Source: an uncultured Collinsella sp.
GTDB lineage: Bacteria > Actinomycetota > Coriobacteriia > Coriobacteriales > Coriobacteriaceae
DNA: 28,889 nucleotides
Direction: 5' to 3'
Assembly (NCBI GenBank): GCA_902470345.1
Contig: CABRGB010000020.1
Coordinates: 1-28,889, forward strand
Position numbers and translations under genes: made by a program. Of this stretch, positions 1-7,736 are shown piece by piece; position 1 is the stretch's first letter, and every line of letters begins with the position of its first letter. The notes beneath the pieces are model-generated. The model made no database searches, had not been told where the DNA came from, and worked only from the letters and a program-made list of their open reading frames with translations.

Positions 1-211
1 CCACGCTCATGCCAACAATGACCAGCATGCCGGCAAGGGTGAAGCGCAGACCCGCGAAGAGCAGCTGCGAGGCGCTGTCGTGCGCGGGAATGCCAAAGAG
101 GCCGTAGCCGATCTTGATGCAGGGAAAGGCCGACCCCCAGAGCGCGCAGCAAACGAGACAGCCCAGGATGAGTCCGGGCAGGGTGGCGAGATACGGCTTG
201 CGGCTTTCCAT
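1..211 (-). CDS. DMT-superfamily (EamA-type) transporter, N-terminal part, runs off the window
   Basis: Reading the minus strand from ATG at 211 gives 70 residues with no stop before the window edge. The start is supported by an upstream AGGAAGG. The N-terminus begins MESRKPYLATLPGLILG and continues into two hydrophobic stretches separated by a short loop. The first contains WGSAFPCIKIGY and the second FAGLRFTLAGMLVI. A W-G-S/T-x-F motif in helix 1 followed by an x-RF-x-LAG-x-L helix 2 is typical of the first EamA repeat of drug/metabolite exporters (inner membrane, normally 10 helices, about 300 residues). The substrate cannot be told from this fragment. It lies 99 bp downstream of purL on the same strand, but a terminator sits between them, so it is probably a separate transcript. 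Confidence 0.75.
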   Translation of the reverse strand, partial: MESRKPYLATLPGLILGCLVCCALWGSAFPCIKIGYGLFGIPAHDSASQLLFAGLRFTLAGMLVIVGMSV

Positions 212-235
212 GATGTCCTTCCTACATGCGCGAAG

Positions 236-272
236 TAAAAAAGAACCCGCCACCGGATGCGTCGGTGGCGGG
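236..272 (-). terminator. Intrinsic terminator of purL
   Basis: A perfect 10-bp GC-rich stem (246-255 with 263-272, 7-nt loop) is followed on the minus strand by TTCTTTTTTA. It begins 39 nt after the purL stop codon. Confidence 0.85.
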
Positions 273-310
273 TGATGTTACCCGAAGGGATTGTACCCGA
301 TGGGAAAGGT

Positions 311-3300
311 TTAGGCGAAGTAGGCTACGCCGCTCTCAAAGATCGGCATGAACTTGTCGCCGGGGACATGCTCGGGCACGTTGCGGTACAGGTTGTCGCC
401 GCGACGCTCGGCATGGCCCATCTTGCCCAGGACGCGGCCGTCGGGGCTCGTGATGCCCTCGATGGCGAGTGCGGAGCCGTTGGGGTTGACGGAAAGATCC
501 ATGCCGGGCTTGCCGTCCTCGCCCACGTACTGCGTAGCGACCTGGCCGTTGGCGATCAGCTGGGCGAGTACCTCGTCGTTGGCGACAAAGCGGCCCTCGC
601 CGTGGCTGATGGCGACGGTGTAGGGGTCGTCGAGGCTGCACTGCGACAGCCACGGGGACAGGTTGGACGAGATGCGGGCGCGCACCAGGCGGCTCTGATG
701 GCGACCGATGGTGTTGAACGTCAGCGTGGGCGCATCGGGCGTGGCGTCGACGATGTCGCCGTAGGGCACCAGGCCGAGCTTGACCAGGGCCTGGAAGCCG
801 TTGCAGATGCCCAGCATCAGGCCATCGCGGGCCTTGAGCAGGTCGCGGACTGCCTCGGTGACCTCGGGAGCGCGGAAGAACGCCGTGATGAACTTGGCGG
901 AGCCGTCGGGCTCGTCACCGCCCGAGAAGCCGCCGGGGATCATGACGATCTGGCTTGCACGGATGCGGCGGGCAAGCTCGTGGGTGCTCTCGGCGACGGC
1001 CTCGGGCGTGAGATTGTTGATCACGAAGGTGTCGGCCTCGGCACCGGCGGCACGGAAGGCGCGGGCGCTGTCGTACTCGCAGTTGTTGCCGGGGAACACG
1101 GGGATGATCACGCGCGGGCGGGCGATCTTGGCGCCGCCGTACACGTGGATATCCTTGGCGCGGAAGTCGATGGGCTCGACCTCGGGGGTCTCGCCGGCGC
1201 TGCGGTAGGCGAAGACGCCCTCGATGCCGCTCTCCCAGGCCTCCTGGAGCTCGGCGAGCTCGATGACCTCGGAGCCGGTGTCGATGACATAGCCCTCGAC
1301 GGTGGTACCCAGGGGCTCGACGACAACGCCGTCGGCGACCTCGGGCAGCTCGGCGTCCTCGGCGAGCTCGACGATAAAGCTGCCATAGAGCGGGGTGAAG
1401 AGGCTCTCCACGTCCACATCCTCGGCAAGCTCGATACCGATCTGGTTGCCGACACACATCTTAAAGAGGCTCTCGGCGCCGCAGCCGTAGCCGGGCGTGG
1501 AGACGGCCAGGGCGTCGCCGGTAGCAGTGAGCGCCTCGACGGCGTCAAACGCGGCGAGCAGCTGCTGGGCGTCGGGGCGGTAGTCCTCGCCGTAGGTAGC
1601 GGGGGCGATGCGGACGACGCGGTGCGTCAGACCCTTGAACTCAGGGGAGACGGCGCGCGCCGCGCGGCCCACGGCCACAGCGAAGCTGATCAGAGTCGGC
1701 GGAACGTTGAGCTCGCCGGCCTCGTCCTCAAACGAGCCGCTCATGGAATCCTTGCCACCGATGGCGCCGGCACCTAAGTCGACTTGGGCCATGAGGGCGC
1801 CCAGGACGGCTGCCGTGGGCTTGCCCCAGCGCTCGGCCTCGGTGCGCAGACGCTCGAAGTACTCCTGGAAGGAGAGATAGGCGCGCTTGTGCTCAAAGCC
1901 GGCAGCCACGAGCTTGGCGATGGACTCGACCACGGACAGGTAGGCGCCGGCAAACTGGTCGGCTTCCATCAGGTAGGGGTTGAAGCCCCATGCCATGGCG
2001 CTTGCCGTGGTGGTCTCGCCGTCCACGGGGAACTTGGCGACCATGGCAGAGCTCGGGGTGAGCTGCGTCTTGCCGCCAAAAGGCATAAGCACGGTTGCGG
2101 CACCGATGGTGGAGTCGAAGCGCTCGGAAAGGCCCTTGTTGGAGGCAACGTTGAGGTCGGTGACAAGCGAGGTCATGCGCTCGGCAAGCGTGGTGCCGGC
2201 CCAGCTGGGCTGCCACACGCTGCGGGCGCACACGTGGGCGACCTGGTGCTTGGGCGCGCCGTTGGAGTTGAGGAACTCGCGGGATAGGTCGACGATGGCG
2301 ACACCGTTCCAAGCCATGCGCATGCGCGGCTCGGCGGTAACCTCGGCGATAACGGTCGCCTCGAGGTTCTCCTCGGCGGCGTAGCCCATGAACTCCTCGA
2401 CGTCACTGTCGGCGACGGCGCAGGCCATGCGCTCCTGGGACTCGGAAATGGCGAGCTCGGTGCCGTCCAGGCCGTCGTACTTCTTGGTCACGGTGTCCAG
2501 GTCGACATACAGGCCGTCGGCAAGTTCACCCACGGCGACCGAGACGCCGCCGGCGCCAAAGTCGTTGCAGCGCTTGATCAGACGGCAGGCGTCGCCGCGG
2601 CGGAAGAGGCGCTGCAGCTTGCGCTCGACCGGAGCGTTGCCCTTCTGGACCTCGGCACCTGAGGTTTCGATGGACTCGGTGTTCTGGGTCTTGGAGGAGC
2701 CGGTGGCACCGCCGATGCCGTCACGGCCGGTGCGGCCGCCCAGCAGGATGATCTTGTCGGTGGGGGCGGGGCACTCGCGGCGCACGTGGTTTGCCGGGGT
2801 AGCGCCCACGACGGCGCCGACCTCCATGCGCTTGGCCACGTAGCCGGGGTGATATAGCTCGTTGACCTGGCCGGTGGCAAGGCCGATCTGGTTGCCGTAG
2901 CTGGAGTAGCCGGCGGCGGCGGTGGTTACGAGCTTGCGCTGCGGCAGCTTGCCCTCGAGCGTCTCGGACACGGGGACGGTGGGGTCGCCGGCGCCGGTGA
3001 CACGCATGGCCTGGTACACGTAGCTGCGGCCCGACAGCGGGTCGCGGATGGCGCCGCCCACGCAGGTGGCGGCACCGCCGAAGGGCTCGATCTCGGTCGG
3101 GTGGTTGTGGGTCTCGTTCTTAAACAGGAACAGCCAGTCCTGGTCCTCGCCGTCGACATCGACCTTCACCTTGACGGTGCAGGCGTTGATCTCCTCGGAC
3201 TCATCGACATCGGTCATGACGCCGGTCTTCTTGAGGTACTTGGCGCCGATGGTGCCCATGTCCATGAGGCAGACGGGCTTGGCGTCGCGACCGAGTTCGT

Positions 3301-4057
3301 GGCGCATCTCCATGTAGCGGTCGAAGGCCTGCTGCACCACGGCGTCGTCGATCGTCACGTCGTCCAGGACGGTGCCGAAGGTGGTGTGGCGGCAGTGGTC
3401 GGACCAGTAGGTGTCGATCACGCGGATCTCGGTGATGGTGGGGTCGCGATCCTCATCGCGGAAGTACTGCTGGCAGAAGGCGATGTCCGCCTCGTCCATG
3501 GCAAGGCCGCGCTCAGAAATAAAGGCGGCAAGGCCGGTCTCATCGAGCTCGCGGAAGCCGTCGAGCACCTCGACGGGCTGGGGCTCGGGGGTCTCCATGT
3601 ACAGCGTCTCGGGCAGGTCGAGCGAGGCGATGCGCGCCTCGACGGGGTTCACCACGTAGTGCTTGATGGCCTCGATGGCGGCTTCGTCCAGAGCGCCCGA
3701 GAGCATATAGACCTTGGCGGAGCGCACGGCGGGGCGCTCACCCTGGCTGATGAGCTGCACGCACTCGCTGGCGGAGTCGGCGCGCTGGTCAAACTGGCCA
3801 GGCAGGAATTCGACGGCAAAGACGGCGCCATCGCTTGCGGGGAGCTCGTCGTAGGTCACATCGACCTGGGGCTCGCTAAAGACGGTCGGCATGCAGGAGC
3901 GGAAAAGCTCCTCGTCGATGCCCTCGACGTCGTAGCGGTTGATGATCCTCAGGGCCTCGATGCCCTTGATGCCGAGAATCTCGGTCAGCTCGCCCTTGAG
4001 CTGCTGAGCCTCGACGTCGAACCCGGGTTTCTTCTCCACGTAGATACGAGAGACCAT
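311..4057 (-). CDS. purL: Phosphoribosylformylglycinamidine synthase, single-chain PurL with fused glutaminase
   Basis: The protein catalyses the fourth step of purine synthesis: FGAR + ATP + glutamine to FGAM. It is a large one-polypeptide enzyme of 1248 residues. The signature THNHPTEIEPFGGAATCVGG lies near residues 314-335 (first AIRS-like ATP-binding half). A second synthetase half follows, including GGKDSMSGSFED. The C-terminal class I glutaminase domain carries LGICNGFQ, with the nucleophile Cys near 1085, and the HGEGRF motif, with the catalytic His/Glu near 1152/1154. The open frame extends 36 codons upstream, but ATG at 4057 (MVSRIYVEKK) is chosen because AGGAAGG and CAGGAA precede it and family homology begins there. 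The length fits the clade found in clostridia and Coriobacteriia rather than the separate PurS/PurQ/PurL set. No other pur gene is adjacent; the next gene upstream is divergent. Confidence 0.97.
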   Translation of the reverse strand: MVSRIYVEKKPGFDVEAQQLKGELTEILGIKGIEALRIINRYDVEGIDEELFRSCMPTVFSEPQVDVTYDELPASDGAVFAVEFLPGQFDQRADSASECVQLISQGERPAVRSAKVYMLSGALDEAAIEAIKHYVVNPVEARIASLDLPETLYMETPEPQPVEVLDGFRELDETGLAAFISERGLAMDEADIAFCQQYFRDEDRDPTITEIRVIDTYWSDHCRHTTFGTVLDDVTIDDAVVQQAFDRYMEMRHELGRDAKPVCLMDMGTIGAKYLKKTGVMTDVDESEEINACTVKVKVDVDGEDQDWLFLFKNETHNHPTEIEPFGGAATCVGGAIRDPLSGRSYVYQAMRVTGAGDPTVPVSETLEGKLPQRKLVTTAAAGYSSYGNQIGLATGQVNELYHPGYVAKRMEVGAVVGATPANHVRRECPAPTDKIILLGGRTGRDGIGGATGSSKTQNTESIETSGAEVQKGNAPVERKLQRLFRRGDACRLIKRCNDFGAGGVSVAVGELADGLYVDLDTVTKKYDGLDGTELAISESQERMACAVADSDVEEFMGYAAEENLEATVIAEVTAEPRMRMAWNGVAIVDLSREFLNSNGAPKHQVAHVCARSVWQPSWAGTTLAERMTSLVTDLNVASNKGLSERFDSTIGAATVLMPFGGKTQLTPSSAMVAKFPVDGETTTASAMAWGFNPYLMEADQFAGAYLSVVESIAKLVAAGFEHKRAYLSFQEYFERLRTEAERWGKPTAAVLGALMAQVDLGAGAIGGKDSMSGSFEDEAGELNVPPTLISFAVAVGRAARAVSPEFKGLTHRVVRIAPATYGEDYRPDAQQLLAAFDAVEALTATGDALAVSTPGYGCGAESLFKMCVGNQIGIELAEDVDVESLFTPLYGSFIVELAEDAELPEVADGVVVEPLGTTVEGYVIDTGSEVIELAELQEAWESGIEGVFAYRSAGETPEVEPIDFRAKDIHVYGGAKIARPRVIIPVFPGNNCEYDSARAFRAAGAEADTFVINNLTPEAVAESTHELARRIRASQIVMIPGGFSGGDEPDGSAKFITAFFRAPEVTEAVRDLLKARDGLMLGICNGFQALVKLGLVPYGDIVDATPDAPTLTFNTIGRHQSRLVRARISSNLSPWLSQCSLDDPYTVAISHGEGRFVANDEVLAQLIANGQVATQYVGEDGKPGMDLSVNPNGSALAIEGITSPDGRVLGKMGHAERRGDNLYRNVPEHVPGDKFMPIFESGVAYFA

Positions 4058-4241
4058 TGGTTCCTGCCTTCCTGATCGGTTGGGCGTACGGTACGGTATG
4101 CGGCAGCGGTCGGTTTGCGGGGTCTGCCCTGCGGTCGCCTTGAGCCACATGTTTGTAAACCTCACTATGATACGACAGCTCGCGGCGCGTTGCGGACGGC
4201 GAGGGTGCTACAGTGAAGCGCAAACAAGAGAAAGGCATCAC

Positions 4242-5804
4242 ATGGCATTTGTTTCGCTCGCCATCATCGCACTCGTGGCCTTTGCAAGCCCCTTCATCGC
4301 CTCGGCGATTCCCGGAAAACCCGTTCCCGAGACGGTCTTTTTGCTCGTGCTCGGTGCGGTGCTGGGACCTCATATGCTCGGCGTCATCCATGTAGATGCC
4401 GAGGTCTCGCTCGTGTCAGAGCTCGGCCTGGCCTTTTTGTTCCTGCTTGCCGGCTTTGAGATCGACCCTAAGAACATTACGGGTGTGGAGGGGCGCTACG
4501 GCTTGGCGACGTGGGCCGTCACGTTTGGTATCGCCTGGCTTGCCGTGCGCTTTACGCCGTGGTTCTCGGTCAGCCATTTCGACGGTATCGCCGTGACGCT
4601 CGCCTTGACCTCGACGGCGCTTGGAGCGCTCATGCCCATCTTGCGCGAGCGGTCGCTTGCCGGAACGCGCGTCGGTGATTCGATTCTCGCCTATGGTACG
4701 TGGGGCGAGCTCGGCCCCGTGCTCGCCATGTCGGTACTGCTGTCTGCCCGTACGGGCATCGAGACGCTGCTGATCTTGGGCTTATTTGCCGCCGTGTGTG
4801 TGCTGCTTGCCGTGGTCCCCGGCCGTTCCAAACGCATCGGCAGCCGGTTTTTCGCCTTTATTCAGGAGCGCGCCGACACCACGTCGCAGACCTTCGTGCG
4901 CCTGACGGTGCTCATCCTGGTCACGCTCGTGGCGTTCTCGGCCATCTTTGACCTCGACATCGTGTTGGGTTCTTTTGCCGCCGGCTTTGTCCTGCGCTAT
5001 ATCATCCCCGAGGGCAACCATACGCTCGAGACCAAGCTCGACGGCCTGGCCTACGGCTTTTTGATTCCGGTGTTCTTTACCGTATCGGGCGCAAAGATCG
5101 ACCTGACGGCCGTGGCGTCGCGCCCGGGCTTGCTCGCGGGTTTTATCGTGGCGTTGCTGATTATTCGTGCCGTGCCCATTCTCATCTCTATGGGCATTTG
5201 TCCTGTGACGCGCGATGTGTCGGCGTATGGCCGCATTACCGTGGCCCTGTACTGCACCACAGCTCTGCCGATTATCGTTGCCGTGACGAGCGTGGTCGTC
5301 AACGCGGGCGCGCTGTCGCAAGATATTGCGTCGGTCATGGTTGCCGCCGGCGCCATCACGGTGTTCTTGATGCCGCTGCTCGCGCAGCTCTTCTACCGCG
5401 TGGTCGACGCCGCGCCGGTCGCCGCCGTGGCAGAGGTTGCCGAGCATCCATCCGATGCGCTTGACATTCTGCGCGCCCATCACGATTTGGCGAGCCTGCT
5501 CGCACGCGAGCACGAGCTGCTGACCTCGCATGGTCACGGTCGCGTATTCGAGGGCCTGCCTACGCTCGATACGATTGCCGAGCGTCTTTCCGCCGAGGCA
5601 GCGAGCGGCCACATCGATGCCCGCATCGTGGACGCGGCGCATCTTCTTGCCGATAAGACCTATGGAGACGAGGTCGACCCGTCCAAGCTGACTCCGCGTG
5701 AGCGCCGCCGCCTGGAGCGCGCCAAGCTCGCCGTGCACGAATACCGCCGCCGCATGCTGGAGCTCTACGCGCGCGATGAAGCACAGGACGACGACGGTAA
5801 GTAG
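4242..5804 (+). CDS. CPA2-family cation/proton antiporter (KefB/Na+:H+ exchanger type)
   Basis: A 520-residue membrane protein. About 395 N-terminal residues form successive hydrophobic segments typical of the Na_H_Exchanger domain. Examples are FLLVLGAVLGPHMLGV, ELGLAFLFLLAGFEID, the TSTALGALMPILRE loop and FTVSGAKIDL. The motif LAFLFLLAGFEID matches the conserved helix-4/5 region of KefB/GerN-like exchangers that swap Na+ or K+ for H+ across the cytoplasmic membrane. The last ~120 residues are hydrophilic and rich in Arg/Glu/His (for example LTPRERRRLERAKLAVHEYRRR). I do not see the GxGxxG of an RCK/TrkA-N domain, so it is shorter than KefB and its tail is unassigned. The frame is open from 4080, but ATG at 4242 has a GAGAAAGG ribosome site and starts in the first helix. 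It is divergent from purL. Ion specificity is not determinable here. Confidence 0.88.
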   Translation: MAFVSLAIIALVAFASPFIASAIPGKPVPETVFLLVLGAVLGPHMLGVIHVDAEVSLVSELGLAFLFLLAGFEIDPKNITGVEGRYGLATWAVTFGIAWLAVRFTPWFSVSHFDGIAVTLALTSTALGALMPILRERSLAGTRVGDSILAYGTWGELGPVLAMSVLLSARTGIETLLILGLFAAVCVLLAVVPGRSKRIGSRFFAFIQERADTTSQTFVRLTVLILVTLVAFSAIFDLDIVLGSFAAGFVLRYIIPEGNHTLETKLDGLAYGFLIPVFFTVSGAKIDLTAVASRPGLLAGFIVALLIIRAVPILISMGICPVTRDVSAYGRITVALYCTTALPIIVAVTSVVVNAGALSQDIASVMVAAGAITVFLMPLLAQLFYRVVDAAPVAAVAEVAEHPSDALDILRAHHDLASLLAREHELLTSHGHGRVFEGLPTLDTIAERLSAEAASGHIDARIVDAAHLLADKTYGDEVDPSKLTPRERRRLERAKLAVHEYRRRMLELYARDEAQDDDGK

Positions 5805-5842
5805 TAAGGAATGCCGGGATACGGGTTCCGTCCAAATAATAG

Positions 5843-5881
5843 AAGGCGCGCTGCCTGCGGTTGATGTATGCAGCGCGCCTT
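5843..5881. terminator. Bidirectional terminator between convergent antiporter and hom
   Basis: A perfect 12-bp stem (5843-5854 with 5870-5881) has a 15-nt loop. On the plus strand it runs into CCTTTTGCG. On the minus strand it runs into CTTCTATTATTT. It sits between the converging stop codons at 5804 and 5917, so it can serve both genes. Confidence 0.8.
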
Positions 5882-5916
5882 TTGCGTTGGGCCTCGTTGA
5901 GGTTCGAAGTCGTGGG

Positions 5917-7260
5917 CTAGTTCGCCATGACGCCTTCGGTCCAGGCCTCGACGTCCTCGATACGCAGGACGTTGGCGACCTCGGCCACGCAGTCGACGCT
6001 GGCAAGCTCGGCGGCGGCAGCCTGGACGTCCTTCTCGAGCGCGCGGTGCGTCAAGAAGATGACCGAGCAGGCATCGCTGACGCCCGACTTGCCGTCCTCG
6101 ACCTGGTTGATGAGCGAGATCGAGATGTTGTGCTTGGCAAAGATGTCGACCGTCTCGGACAGGGCGCCCACGCGGTCGGCGACCTTCAGGTGCACATAGT
6201 ACTTGGTCTGGAGCTCGTCCATGGGTTTAAAGGCGAGGTTGTGGCCATAGGGCTCAATCTCGGGCAGCGGAGCCACGCCGCGGCTGATCTGCTCGGAGAG
6301 CGACAGGATATCGCCCACGACGGCGCTCGCGGTGGGGAAGGAGCCTGCGCCCGCGCCGTAGAACATGGTCTCGCCCACGGCGTCGCCTACCACGTAGACA
6401 GCGTTCATGGCGCCGTTGACCTTGGCAAGCATGTGGTCGGCGGGGATCAGCGTGGGATGCACGCGGACGTCGACGCCGGCGTCGGTGTTGCGGGCGATGC
6501 CCAGCAGCTTAATGGTGTAGCCGAGCTCGCGGGCCTGGGCGATGTCCTCGGCGCCGATGGTACGGATGCCCTGCTGGTACACATCGTCGGTGGTCACGCG
6601 GGTGCCAAAGCCGATGGAGGCGAGGATGGCCGTCTTGCTGGCGGCGTCGAAGCCGTCGACGTCGGCGGACGGGTCGGCCTCGGCATAGCCCTTGGCCTGC
6701 GCGTCGGCAAGCACGTCGGCGTAATCGGCGCCCTCGGCGTCCATGCGCGACAGGATATAGTTGGTGGTACCGTTGAGAATGCCGGCGATGGTCAGGATCT
6801 TGTTGCCCACCAGGTCGTGCTCGAGCGTGCTTACGATGGGGATGCCGCCGCCGCAACTGGCCTCGCACTTGATCTGCACGCCGCACGCACGGGCCTTCTC
6901 GGCAAGCGTCTCGACATGACGGCCCAGCAGGGCCTTGTTGGCAGAGACGACGTGCTTGCCGTTCTCGAAAGCGGTGGTGAAGATCTCGGTCGCGGGGTGT
7001 TCGCCGCCGATGAGCTCGACGATGATATCGACGGCGGGGTCGGTGACGACGTCGTGCCAGTCACTCGTAAAGGCCTCGCGCTCAATGCCTGCCGCCTCGG
7101 CCTGCTCCCAAGCAAGCGCGCAGGCGCGGGTCAGCTTAAGGTCGATGCCGTAGGCTGCCAGGTACTCATCGTGGTGGCTCTTGATCAGACGGGCCACGCC
7201 GCCGCCGACGGTTCCCAGACCGATCAGACCGACGTTCACGGTGCGCAGGGGTTCGCTCAT
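5917..7260 (-). CDS. hom: Homoserine dehydrogenase with C-terminal ACT domain
   Basis: The enzyme reduces aspartate semialdehyde to homoserine with NAD(P)H, the branch point to threonine, methionine and isoleucine. It is a 447-residue cytosolic protein. The Rossmann motif GLIGLGTVGGG is at residues 11-21. SANKALL (Lys109) is followed by the family signature GILNGTTNYIL (160-170) and by GYAEADPSADVDGFDAASK (191-209), which carries the catalytic Lys209 and acidic substrate ligands. A C-terminal ACT-like segment (about 353-430, HLKVADRVGALSETVDIFAKH) is expected to sense the end product, usually threonine. The start ATG at 7260 is preceded by GGAG at good spacing. It is monocistronic here, with no thrB, thrC or aspartokinase in the window. 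A TAGAAT at 7315-7320 (minus strand) could be a -10 box, but no convincing -35 is seen. Confidence 0.96.
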   Translation of the reverse strand: MSEPLRTVNVGLIGLGTVGGGVARLIKSHHDEYLAAYGIDLKLTRACALAWEQAEAAGIEREAFTSDWHDVVTDPAVDIIVELIGGEHPATEIFTTAFENGKHVVSANKALLGRHVETLAEKARACGVQIKCEASCGGGIPIVSTLEHDLVGNKILTIAGILNGTTNYILSRMDAEGADYADVLADAQAKGYAEADPSADVDGFDAASKTAILASIGFGTRVTTDDVYQQGIRTIGAEDIAQARELGYTIKLLGIARNTDAGVDVRVHPTLIPADHMLAKVNGAMNAVYVVGDAVGETMFYGAGAGSFPTASAVVGDILSLSEQISRGVAPLPEIEPYGHNLAFKPMDELQTKYYVHLKVADRVGALSETVDIFAKHNISISLINQVEDGKSGVSDACSVIFLTHRALEKDVQAAAAELASVDCVAEVANVLRIEDVEAWTEGVMAN

Positions 7261-7360
7261 AGATAGCTCCTTCGTGCATCTTATGGATGGATTAACCGCT
7301 TAAAGGTTGAGTGCATTCTAGCGTGAACCGAGGGCGCGTGCTCGCCAGGCAACAGGAGTC

Positions 7361-7499
7361 GCACAAAACGGCACCCCCGAAACGCTGCGGAAACATTGGA
7401 AACATGCTCACTACATACGACCTACAGCCTATGTGATTCAGGACGGCAAGTACATCGCCGCCTAGGTGCGCACAAAACGCGAGCGGTGGGGCCGTTTTA
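7361..7499 (+). repeat. Ordered pair of short direct repeats around the livJ remnant
   Basis: GCACAAAACG occurs at 7361-7370 and again at 7470-7479. CGGAAACATT occurs at 7388-7397 and again at 7527-7536, just past this interval, in the same order. The repeats precede both the livJ remnant and the region upstream of intact livJ, as expected if an upstream-plus-gene unit was once tandemly duplicated. Each is only 10 bp, so chance is not excluded. AAAACG (7474-7479) can also pair with CGTTTT (7493-7498) followed by ATT, a weak terminator candidate. Confidence 0.4.
7421..7465 (+). pseudogene. Remnant of a second livJ: last 14 codons and stop
   Basis: These 45 bp translate as PTAYVIQDGKYIAA followed by TAG. 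The intact livJ downstream ends PTAYVITDGKYVQA followed by TAA. Eleven of 14 residues are identical and I/V is conservative, and the frame and stop position agree. No homology to the binding protein is seen upstream of the Pro codon, and there is no start codon or ribosome site. The simplest reading is the 3' tail of a paralogous substrate-binding protein gene, the rest of which was deleted. It is non-functional as a protein. Confidence 0.7.
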
Positions 7500-7534
7500 T
7501 TCAGGGCAAGGACGCCTGTAACAGAACGGAAACA

Positions 7535-7563
7535 TTACTTTCACACAATAAAGTGGCTAAACT
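7535..7563 (+). promoter_or_regulatory. Candidate promoter of the liv operon
   Basis: A TTACTT hexamer (7535-7540) and a TAAACT hexamer (7558-7563) are separated by 17 bp in a locally AT-rich stretch. This would give a leader of about 165 nt before livJ. A second -10-like TACTAT lies at 7656-7661 without a good -35. Confidence 0.4.
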
Positions 7564-7613
7564 GCATAAACCGACAGGAATACGCAGAATTATGGATAAA
7601 TGGGCAAAACAAA

Positions 7614-7642
7614 AGAAAAGTTGAAATAATCGCCACTTTTCT
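7614..7642 (+). promoter_or_regulatory. 8-bp inverted repeat upstream of livJ, operator-like
   Basis: AGAAAAGT (7614-7621) and ACTTTTCT (7635-7642) are perfect inverted arms 13 nt apart, between the candidate promoter and the gene. This could be a dyad operator for a regulator of amino acid uptake, or an RNA hairpin. No regulator gene is adjacent. Confidence 0.35.
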
Positions 7643-7694
7643 CAACTAAAGCGTCTACTATTTTGCGAACGCCGAGCACGGCGAAGGATGGCCT

Positions 7695-7715
7695 GTCGGG
7701 TAACCGAAACCCGAC
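7695..7715 (+). promoter_or_regulatory. Leader hairpin just before the livJ ribosome site
   Basis: GTCGGGT (7695-7701) and ACCCGAC (7709-7715) form a perfect 7-bp stem with a 7-nt loop, ending 7 nt before the GAGAGGAG ribosome site. It has no T-run, so it is not a terminator. It may stabilise the message or modulate initiation. I do not recognise a known riboswitch. Confidence 0.4.
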
Positions 7716-7736
7716 GAGATTTGAGAGGAGAGCCGC

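Noticed and set aside
257..1777. 506-codon plus-strand open frame opposite purL
   Set aside because: A shadow of GC-rich codon use. The protein is Gly/Ala/Asp/Val-rich with no family motif, and the purL strand has full family homology.
4151..4160. GTTTGTAAAC dyad between purL and the antiporter as a purine repressor box
   Set aside because: Short and not matching any purine operator I can name; no second copy is present.
5698..7266. 522-codon plus-strand frame opposite hom
   Set aside because: Mirror of the hom codon pattern; the opposite strand encodes an intact homoserine dehydrogenase.
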